Shown in pieces: positions 1 through 9,400 of a stretch of 15,568 nucleotides of DNA (within the stretch, counting starts at the first letter, position 1; every line of letters starts with the position of its first letter). The notes below the pieces were generated by a model, which worked only from the letters and a program-made list of their open reading frames with translations, ran no database searches and was not told the DNA's origin. A program made the translations under genes and the position numbers. The stretch is from Phoronis ovalis. Lineage: Eukaryota; Phoronida; Phoronidae. The stretch lies in assembly GCA_028565635.1 (NCBI GenBank), contig JAOXYB010027213.1, forward strand, positions 1 through 15,568. Direction: 5' to 3'.

Positions 1-90
1 GCAATCCAAAATTTTAAAATATTTGAGTATATCAATCCATTTTTACGCAAACTGACTGATACAAACCAAATTCCAAACTATATTTATGGA
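1..90 (+). repeat. Truncated copy of the intron 3 repeat
   Basis: Positions 1-90 align with 5460-5547 with few mismatches and small gaps, including the shared CAATCCA units and a closing TTATGGA. The similarity stops near 90, and the left end is cut by the window. It shows that the intron 3 element is a dispersed family. Confidence 0.8.
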
Positions 91-153
91 ATTATGGATT
101 TTTAGTTATAAACATTTCTATTGTTTTTAATACTATCTGGAATTACCTGCAAG

Positions 154-548
154 CCCCGGTGGTCACTTGTGTAAAGGGTGGTCCACATGGCAAACATAGG
201 GTATAAAAAAGCCCCTAAACGTGTATCTAGCCTGCTTGAAAGACTTGCAGGTTTAAAAAATGACCCTTTGGCAAACCTCACTCAGTAAAAATTATCAGAT
301 AAGTAAACATGTTGCTGGTGAAAAACATGACGCATCTGTATACATCTGAATGGTGAAAAACATACCCTTTTCCTTTGGCAGATTTGCATTCCTTGTAAAA
401 ACAACACCCTATTTGCCAACATTTAGCCAAATGTATAACTTTAACACAGAATGCACGTTATGTGCCTAGAAAAAAATATCCCTTTTCATATGATTTTTCA
501 TTCGCGCATGTGGACCTATCCTTTGGCCCATGTGCCCTCCCCGGGAGG
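154..548. mobile_element. Short non-autonomous DNA transposon (TIR element)
   Basis: The ends are imperfect inverted repeats: 154-190 (CCCCGGTGG...GGTCCACATGG) against the complement of 505-547 (CATGTGGACC...CCCCGGGAG). Both ends keep AAAGG and GGTCCACATG in inverted order. Flanks share GCAAGCC (149-155 and 548-554), a candidate target duplication, although the last two bases may belong to the TIR. The interior is non-coding and repeats an A-run followed by ACCCTTTT-like motif several times (about 255, 354, 396, 470). Confidence 0.62.
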
Positions 549-553
549 CAAGC

Positions 554-1531
554 CACCTTGGACTATAGTCGATCTAAATTGGGTAGGCATGTGGGCCAAT
601 GAAGCTCCCAAAATGTAACCATGTTAATATCAAAAAGATAATGTCAAAAAGTAGGCACAGGTTTTTTACCAAAACGTTAATACACTGTCCTTGACCCTGT
701 TTCTGGAAAATCGAAAAAATGCACATTGCCTTTTTGAAGATAAAAGTTGTAACATGGAAAAACAATCGACCCGTATTTATTATACCAAAACAAACAAATC
801 TCTACACTGTGTACTCAAAATAGGGATCCATATTTGTGGAATGTTCTCAGATAGCAAATGAAGGGACTAACTCCCCTGGCACTGAAACTGACTGGAAGTC
901 CTGATTACATATTAGTTTGTACTACTGTGCCTCTTGATAAAAAATATTATTTGACAGTTGAGGCTTCTTGTCAAATGTCATGAATTAACTGGTAGACTTT
1001 CAAAATATGAAATCCCTAACATCTGAGTTAATAGTATTATCCTTTAGATATTCACTGTCTATTGAAATGCACCATCATAAAATCTAAGATCTTAATTCAA
1101 ATCCAAAACAACATCTCCTAATAAAAATTGATAATAATGCACAGTGTCCAGCTGGAGTTCCTTTACTATGATTGTCACATGTTCATGTGGTTGCTCTGAA
1201 GTAACTAGCAATCAGGTTAAGGTGGAATTAAATTTTCACCATATTCCTAACAATATTTGTATACATATAGAATGAATTTTTTCTGTAAGAGCAGTAGAAC
1301 CAACTTCATAAATATGTGATATACATTTTTAGCACCAGGGAATTTCAATTTGAACCCTAAAAATATTTTCAGTACCATGGATACACTACTTGATTAATAA
1401 TAGTGTGTGCATGATTACAATTTCTACTATACAAACAATATTAAATGCAAAATGCAGTGACCAAGTAGTCTATTGGCCAGCTAACAGAAATTGAAAAATC
1501 CTATAAAACGATTACTTTTGTTGTTACTGTA
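554..1531. other. Non-coding, nothing recognised
   Basis: AT-rich sequence without a supportable gene. The 63-codon minus-strand frame at 574-765 overlaps no family I know. A small perfect hairpin (TTTGACA at 950-956 with TGTCAAA at 969-975) is the only structure noted. Confidence 0.5.
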
Positions 1532-2290
1532 GGTTTCCGAGTTATGCTCTTTTGTATATACAACATACAGGTTTGTGATGCGGTAAAATGATGTCAGAAA
1601 TATCTGTTATTACGAGACATTGAGGGGGGAAATGGGTATGGACCACCACTTAAAGGAAATAATATTGCCTTTTCACGAATGATCACAAATGATAAATTCC
1701 TGCAATCGTGGGTCACGAAAATAATATAACCCTTCCCACCTCAACAATAATTACTGTATACAAACAGGTTGTACACAGTACTAATACTCTATTGGAGAAG
1801 ATAAGAAGATAATTATGCTGCAAATTATTCACAATGGTTAGAGCATACTCGAGTGATTTTCGTTAGAGGAGCTACAAAAGGAGGTAAGCAAGAGGGTTCA
1901 ATTTCATTGCAAAGAAAGAAAAAATGATACTCTTATTGCATAAACAAAAATTTATGTAACGCTATAACACGAAAATAAAACATAACGTTTATCACATTGC
2001 ACGGACCAAAATAAAGTTCAATGATTCCCACAGCACGAAAAAAATATCCCTTTCACACCTGTAGAAAAATAAGTTTGCCCCCGCTCTATCTACCTGAATA
2101 ATCTGATGATCCCTATCCCTCTAAATACATAAACTAGTGCTTGTGTGAATATATTTATGTATACGGAATTCAGGATTCTGTTTCCTCAGCAATTCCCTGA
2201 CAGACTTAGCTGATGATGTCAGAAAAATCTGAGTAGCTGTCACAAACCAGTATTTAGTACCTTATCCGGTATGAGCATAACTCGGAAATC
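1532..2290. mobile_element. 759-bp TIR element flanked by TA
   Basis: GGTTTCCGAGTTATGCTC at 1532-1549 is repeated inverted at 2273-2290 with one mismatch in 18. Further inside, GGTTTGTGA (left) and TCACAAACC (right) are also inverted, so the arms extend beyond 50 bp. TA dinucleotides sit directly outside both ends (1530-1531, 2291-2292), as in Tc1/mariner-like elements. No transposase frame remains, so it would be non-autonomous. Confidence 0.65.
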
Positions 2291-2291
2291 T

Positions 2292-2699
2292 ACTATAATT
2301 TGTTTGGATTTATCATGGTTGTACTTATGTGACATTATTAAAAATGAATAAAACAAGCATATTTGTAAAATATTCCACTATTTTATTAGCTATATTGTAC
2401 TCTGCTTTTAATGCATTTTGCCCCTGGTATTTAATACCCATATAATATATTGAACTTGCACAAAACATAAGTTGAAGAGAGGAAGCCTGGGTTCCAATGA
2501 TAAAAAAACAAACTCTTCAAAAATTTGTGAAAACCATTTCGTCTGTTTTCTGTCTGTAATCGGTGCTCTTCTGTTGTACATGACATGTTGTCCTCTTGCT
2601 TTATGCTGGGCAGGGAAGATGTAGCATCTGTCCAGTCCGTACTTAAATACATAATGGTTAACTTTTTTCGATATTAGCTACATTACGCAAAGGATAAAT
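2292..2699. other. Non-coding, with one weak minus-strand ORF
   Basis: Mostly AT-rich. Within it, 2540-2650 is clearly less AT-rich than its surroundings and lies in a 73-codon minus-strand frame (2431-2652) that I cannot assign to a family and for which I see no convincing splice sites. Confidence 0.4.
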
Positions 2700-3117
2700 A
2701 AAGGTCAAGTGCAGTTCTGGGCCTTGTCACTTCAAATATGGCCAACTGGCAACCGTATTTGTTCTCTTGGTAAGCTATTTGCTATTATGAAAACTATAAT
2801 AGATAAAGGTTCCGTTGCAAGTCAGAGGGTAAATATGTGTCTGTTTTGATTTTGATCTTGGCCACTACCAATATGGCGGACTGGCAGCCATGTTTTATCT
2901 CGATAAGATGTGAATACCCATATCTTGAAAGCTCTGATAGATGGAGACACCGTTGCAAGGCAAAAGGTAAATGTAGATGAGAATACAAGTCAAGTTTAAT
3001 TTTGACTTTGATCACTAATGACTGGTGGCTGTATTTATTATCGATATAAGCTATTTTGTGCCATATCTTGTAAACTGATATGTAGAGACACCTTTGAGAG
3101 TCAAGCATGTGTGTTTG
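2700..3117 (+). repeat. Three degenerate tandem units of about 138 bp
   Basis: The motif GGCNNACTGGC occurs at 2740 and 2875, and a diverged GACTGGTGGC at 3020. CCGTTGCAAG occurs at 2812 and 2950, and ACCTTTGAGAG near 3089. Each unit reads: TGATCTTGGCCAC-like stretch, ATGGCNGACTGGCAGCC, a GATAAG stretch, TATCTTG-AAA, then GAGACACC. Period 135 to 141 bp. The 104-codon minus-strand frame here is a by-product of the repeat. Confidence 0.72.
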
Positions 3118-3383
3118 TGATGGTGAAGCGTCTGATGAGCATATAACTTTCTTGACCTTAACCTTTTTGCAATTTAGTAATGTTTTTATATATTTTTATT
3201 AAGATGACCCCTAATATGTGCCCCAGTGCAGACTTACTTTGATTTTAGCTGCTGTTGGTTTTAAAATCTACAGCAAGGGAATTAGCGATTTGTACAAACA
3301 AAAAGTTTTGTTATATTTTGTAGTACGACAATATATGTATAGCGAGACATATTTAAAACTTTTGCTTATGAGTAGTGTGCAAA
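3118..3383. other. Upstream flank of the gene; promoter not identified
   Basis: This 266-bp stretch separates the tandem array from the start codon and should contain the 5' UTR. It is AT-rich with many TATA-like strings, none of which can be singled out as a promoter. A 5' UTR intron cannot be excluded. Confidence 0.4.
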
Positions 3384-3406
3384 ATGGCTGCAAGCCAGGA
3401 AACTGA
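3368..3406 (+). promoter_or_regulatory. Possible short upstream ORF overlapping the start codon
   Basis: ATG at 3368 opens a 12-codon frame (ends TGA 3404-3406) that overlaps ATG 3384 in another frame. Its context is weak (C at -3, A at +4), while the main ATG has A at -3 and G at +4, so leaky scanning would be expected. It matters only if the transcript starts upstream of 3368, which the sequence does not show. Confidence 0.25.
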
Positions 3407-3485
3407 AGGATTGTGTGCTATTTTATTGCAAGAGTTTGAGGAATGGCAAAGAAGAACTGGAAGTGAAATTATATTCTTCTTGGAA
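3384..3485 (+). CDS. Exon 1 (residues 1-34): start of RWD/UBC-like segment
   Basis: Codes for the N-terminus, MAASQETEGLCAILLQ onward, an amphipathic helix as expected at the start of an RWD/UBC fold. ATG 3384 sits in AAAATGG; TGA at 3369-3371 closes the same frame upstream. Donor GTAAGA at 3486, phase 0. Confidence 0.85.
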
Positions 3486-6400
3486 GTAAGAAATTCATCT
3501 ATTTTTAAGCAAAGTATAAATCTTAGGATGTAATCCATCAAAAAATGCATGTGGTAAATCCTAATTAGTTTAAGTGCAAGTTTACTAAACTGTAGCAAAG
3601 ATATAAGTTACGTTTGATTGACTATGCTAATCTATGCTGTTCTTCTAACAGGATGGATTAGTGATCACCCTCATACTGAATAATGAATTTAAATGCTAAA
3701 TTATATTTTAAAAAATTCAACCTATATATAAATCTCGATGTTCTATTTATGTTTTAATATATAAAGTAATGTAGAGTCAAAGTTTTCTATTCATTACATG
3801 GACACAATATTTGTGATCCTTATTTTTTTGCAATTTTTAACTTGAATTGAGTTAGATTGAAAAACATTCAAAACATACTGGTCAATTGCAACCAGTTTTG
3901 TTTAATTATATATTTTGAAATTAGTAACTCCATTTTCCTTTTAGCACTCAAGAAATGATGATGACTCTCTCACCCTATCTATGTTGTTGGGTGGAGAACA
4001 TGAGTTTAAAGTATTGTGCCCAGTAGGTAAGTGAATGTTAGCAGGTGTTACAACCTTTTTCCACATTTAAATGCAAGAGTAATGTTTTAAAGAATTATGC
4101 ATAAAAACACCCTGGTCAGTGCTGTTTTAAGTTTTAAAGCATTTACTTATACATACAATGTTTGCAAAAGGATTCTATTAAGTACAAGAATTTTAAACCT
4201 TTCACATCTATTCTAATATGGCAAATGTATTAGTTGACATAACAAGATGTTATATCACAAAATGAAGTGACTGTCAAAACTATAAAGTCAATACCCTGTA
4301 GGACATAATTATATTCTTGCCTCTTCTTAATCTTGTAATATGATACACATGAAGTAATATATTAATATTTTAATTTAATCTTTTGTAAATGCAGGTTATC
4401 CAGGACATAAGGACACATTCTATGTAGAGTCAGATCCTGCTGTATCTTTGTGGTGTAATGCTTTAAATGAGGTGAGTTGATTGCTTTGCAAGTCTGCTTA
4501 ACTGGAGATGGAAAAGTATATGTTCAAGATATTGCTGCTTAATTCGTGAATGAGATAATTCAATTCATTCCACCACAAACCTGCGTCCGTTGTGCTGAAC
4601 TCTGTAAGTTTGTACAGGATTAATAGTAAGAAACTGAACAGAATGCGGAAAAAATGTTGTGATTTCTGTTTTTGTTTTGCTAGTTTCTTAAAATCCTGCA
4701 CAAGTTCTTTCTTTCATTTTATTCTTATATTTTTTCTAAAATGAAAAAAATATAATGTAATCATCAAAGCATCAGGACAATGTGTGAATTACCTGTAAAG
4801 CTATAATGATTGAACCACACCTCTGTCTGATGTGAAATATGATGTGCTAATAACAATGAGTTTCTTTGTTTGTTGACATGGCAACATATTACGCTATATT
4901 GTTAGCAAAAGGAAAAAGCACTTATAACATTTTACCTAATAAAAGCAAAATTAATATCTAGTCTGTCTTCTGGGTACCTAAATTGAACAAAGAAACATAT
5001 GAGGGACTTTAATATACAAGCACAAAAGCATCGAGGAGACTACATGCTGTGTTTCCAGATTTCTACATCAGATTTTGAATTAAAACAATTTCTTTGTCTA
5101 CATAACTTGTATGTTTGTTAAGTAAGATGTAGTTTTAATAAGTTCATCAACATTTATGAATTATAAGTATGATTATTTTGACATTTGAAATAGTATAAGT
5201 CTGTATTTAGTGCTTGTTTAATTAATTAATGACTACAGTTGTAAGTGACTTAAAAATGATTTGCTAATAATAAATTAAAATATGGCATACTATTTTTATT
5301 TATATTGGCACTGATTCCTGGGGGGGGTGCTCAAGGTTTTTTTGACAACGGGGATGTGCCACGGAACCCAATCCAAAATTTTAGCTTGTGGTAGCAAACC
5401 CAATTCAAATTTTTTGAAATTTTAGAACAGCAATCCAAATTTTGTGAAATATAAGGGTAGCAATCCAAAATTTTACAATTTTTGAGTAGCAATCCATTTG
5501 TACGCAAACGGACTGATATAAACCAAATTCCAAAATTTATTTATGGATACAAACCTAAAATCAATCCAAATTATTTGCTGTAAGCAGTGGGTAGCAATCC
5601 AAATTTTTTAATATGTTTACGGCAGCAATCCAAAAAAATACAGTGAGAAGTATACAATCCAAATCCAAAATTTTGAACTGGGCTGCACACTCCCACCAAA
5701 AAATAACTTGAGTACCCCCCGGGTACTGATTCACATTCTAATATTTAAAAAAATGCTTGATACACATTATAAATGATAATTTAATATACTATTAGTAGGT
5801 GACAGTAGAAAAAATGTTATTAATAAAGGAAAATGGAATTATTTTTTGAGAATTAATGATACAAAATTATCCTAATGTTACAGTCTCAAAATAAGTCTAA
5901 CTAATATTAGCATTATCTCGTGACCTGTATTTTCAAACTCAAATTTGTAGTACCAGAAATAAAACGGGTGAATCAAATCACAATGTAAAACATTTCAGAA
6001 AATAGCTGGAAAATGAATGGCATAAAAAACAGTAATAAATGTTATAATTCAGTTTTATGACAACAAAATGCAAAGACATAACCATGGCACCATGCTGCAA
6101 CGTGGATATTTGACTTCAGTTTCTGTCATAGTATAAAATTTTCTTCTGTTTTTTTTTTTTGTAAGTATGATTTAAGAATTAAATATCATTGTAGTATTTA
6201 ATGATTTTGATTTTTTTCCAGTTCCTTCTTGATGCAGCCGAACCTGTTAGATTCACAAAATTTTTAGACAGGTATGTTATCTCATTGCTTTTTGCATACC
6301 TGCTGATAATAAACTTATATGAACAGTATGATTTAGTGCGCTACAAAGGGCAGATTTATTATGTTTGTGATCATTAAGTGTTATACCTGACCTAGTGGCT

Positions 6401-9400
6401 GTCGTACTATCATAAAGTTAGTACATTTCGTAAATTTCTTTGGTTTTAAGGTATAAAATCTAGTTTTGTAGAAAATTAATTGTAGCATGCCTACAACTGC
6501 ACAATATACAATTACTTCTAAAGATTTCGAATTTAACAGTCATATTTATTGCTGATTGAAGATTCCATTCTGGAATAATTTCATCAAAATTTAATCAGGT
6601 GTGGAACAAAATAATGTATACTTTCCAGGCATTGTCAGCATTGTTGATTGAAGACATTGTAATTTTGTTGAAAGCTTTCAATTACTTAATGTCATTTTGT
6701 TTGATATTTGATTACATTTGATACCGGAGTACCTATACTAAAAAAAATTAAAAACACCACTATGTTTACTATCATTGTAAGTTTGCAGCAAAGATCTGTG
6801 TGTAATATCAAATTTAAATGTGATTTACAAAACATTGTCATCCAAAAAATATCTGGATTCACTTTATATTGTGATTTTACTATAAAATATGAGAGTAAAT
6901 GCTTGGTATGTTTTCATATTAATAACAGGGCTGAAGAGTTACACATCAGGACCCCAGTAAAGGAATGCATGGAACAGGATGAGAATGAAGAAGATGACGA
7001 CAGTATGAATGAAGACGAAGGAGAAGAAAATGAAGATATGATTGTGTCTGACGATGATAGTGCTTTCACAACAGAGTGGGAACTAAAAGTAGCTAGGAAA
7101 AAGGTAGTTTTTTAGGCATAAAAATAATCTGCTGAAAAAAGCAGTAACAAGTTGTGAGAGGAATAAGTGTATCTGGGAAACAGTTGGTAATAACTTAAGA
7201 CTTACAATGGAAACTTTCCAAATCACTGGAACTATCAACACTTTCGCCCAGTGGTAGAGGTGAAACATGGGGCTACAAGTTGCTTTATGGGTTACCTCAG
7301 ACTTCATGAAAAGACATGATTATGTTTTACTCAAAAGTAGAAATGGATTAACTATTATGTGGAAATATTTATTTTTCAGAAACGTTGGGCTCTGAAAGAA
7401 GAGGAAGTGAGAGAGAAGATGAAAAGAGCAAAACTAGTTGGAGCTTGTGCTGTTGACTTGGGTGCTATACAAGGTAACAATTAAAAATTAAATTACTATG
7501 TAAAACTTTTATGTGGAAATATGTGATTCACATAAATATTTAAACAACAGTTTTTATTGTTAGGGTTAGGAGTTAGATATGGAAACATAACAAATATCAT
7601 TAAATTCCTCAAGAATGTTTGTATTCCTATTTAAACTGTATTGCATTATTTTTTTTCTAGTTTCTGGACAGGAAAAGGAACAAGCTAAACAAATCTTCAC
7701 AACGACAGCCGCATCTGGCATCTTGACCAACGATCTCCTGAGAATCATGGAAAGTGAAGAGGTACAATTCAAGATACCGTACTTGATTAAATGTGATGTG
7801 GAAAAAGAATGGAAACTAATCGACTTTTCAGAATAACTTTGAGATGCTATAATTTATAAAGTCAAAAGTAATCCCAAGCTAAAACTTAAACTTTGTTATT
7901 GAAAAGAATGTGAAATCATATTTATTAGTTGTCTTTATCATTAGCTAATTTGACACTGCTAAAAATTACGTAAAAAAATTATAATATTTTAGGAACTTGG
8001 CTTCACAGCTGATCCAGTTGACGATAATATATATCAGTGGTGCGTAAAATTATACAACTTTGACTCAGGGAGCGATCTACAGAATGATTTAATGAAGATA
8101 AAAGAAAAATTTGGTTACAGCTATATTGAGCTTGAAATGGATTTTACTATTGATCTTTACCCTTTCTATCCCCCATTGGTAAAAGTTATTCGACCGAGAC
8201 TTCAGGTAAAGTTGATAGCTGTCTTATAGTTTACTTAATTTGGATCTAATGGGTTATGCTGTAACCATGAAGTATTACTGCCATAATACAGATGCAGATG
8301 CTTTGGTCCCTGAGAAACCTTCAGAATACAGCCTTCTCTGTTGGATGTCTCTAGCTAATAGAGCTTTTATGCATTCAGTATCTCAGGTGCTCATATTGCT
8401 ATAGCAAGGAAACAGAATTTGACATGGCTAGTTATGATCATATGGATTTTGTCGTGTGTATCTTAAGTTGCCTAATAGTGACACTATTCCTTGTGATGAC
8501 TGGGCGTCTAATGATCATATGACTTTCGACGTTGTCCTTACAGTTTATTTACATTGGAAGCTACGGAAGGTAGAAAAAATGTAATGTTTAGGTTGCACAG
8601 AGTGTCTGTGATGCATATTTATATTAAGTGTGCCATTTTCATTTCAGGGTTCAATGATGCAAAGGGTCACAAACATGGAGATTTTAAAACTTTCCTTTTG
8701 GAATCCGGCAAAGGACATGAAAAATGTGTTACATGACATCAAAGCATTTCTGCAACAATGGGCTAGGTTAGTTATTATCATCTTAATGAGCATTAACTAG
8801 TTAGTAATGTTATACTATATAATTTTTAACCCAGGTAATCAATAAAAAGGTAAATTTAAATGAAAAATGTAAGATCTGTGTTGCTGTTTCCTGAATCACT
8901 ATTTGTAGGGGAAAATGTTTTCAAATTTTATTCTGTACATTTTTGGAAAAAAGATAAACAAAAATCATGAATATTTTAGTAATCAGATTGTAACATTGTC
9001 ATCGTCAAAGAAGGAAAGAGTAGAAAAATTATCCTTCAAAAACAGGATTTATTTTTGTCTTTTGTTATTGATTTAAATAAATATTGCTATTTTGAATATT
9101 AAAAAAATTGGAGATTGGATTGGATCTGGTTATTAACTTTCCAGGAAGACTCTATTTTTATAATTTAGGATATAGAAGTCAAACAGAAAAAAATGTTAGC
9201 TGTGTATGATCATGTTTAAATCACAAATCATATGACTTTTTGCAACATACAAATCAAAGCCTTTAACTCTCTACTTATAATAAGATTGAGTCGAGTATTT
9301 TGTTAACAGTTGAGGTGCAGAATTCAACTGGCAAGCTTGAATTATTTGTTCTTTTAGGTTAGAAGTAACTAGTGAGCGTAATGACAGTAAAAGGTATCCA

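Noticed and set aside
2794-3108. 104-codon minus-strand ORF with internal repeats
   Set aside because: The repeated peptides (LPFALQRCLHL, LPSDLQRNLYL) simply mirror the tandem DNA units on the other strand.
3218-3406. 62-codon + strand ORF before the gene
   Set aside because: It ends in another frame over exon 1, has no recognisable domain, and is best seen as chance; only its last ATG is noted as a possible uORF.
4498-4701. 67-codon minus-strand ORF in intron 3
   Set aside because: No domain, no splice signals on that strand, and position inside an intron of the + strand gene.
5369-5665. Regularly spaced CAATCCA units as a CRISPR array
   Set aside because: Units are degenerate, the spacers are repeats of each other, and the host gene is clearly eukaryotic.
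6708-6928. Open frame continuous with exon 5, extending it upstream as one 135-codon ORF
   Set aside because: The upstream part has no similarity to the domain pattern, exon 4 (AG) joins exon 5 (G) across a good AATAACAG acceptor, and the added residues look like translated intron.
8554-8736. 60-codon + strand ORF over exon 9
   Set aside because: It reads exon 9 in the wrong frame; the supported frame continues from exon 8 and matches UBE2Q.
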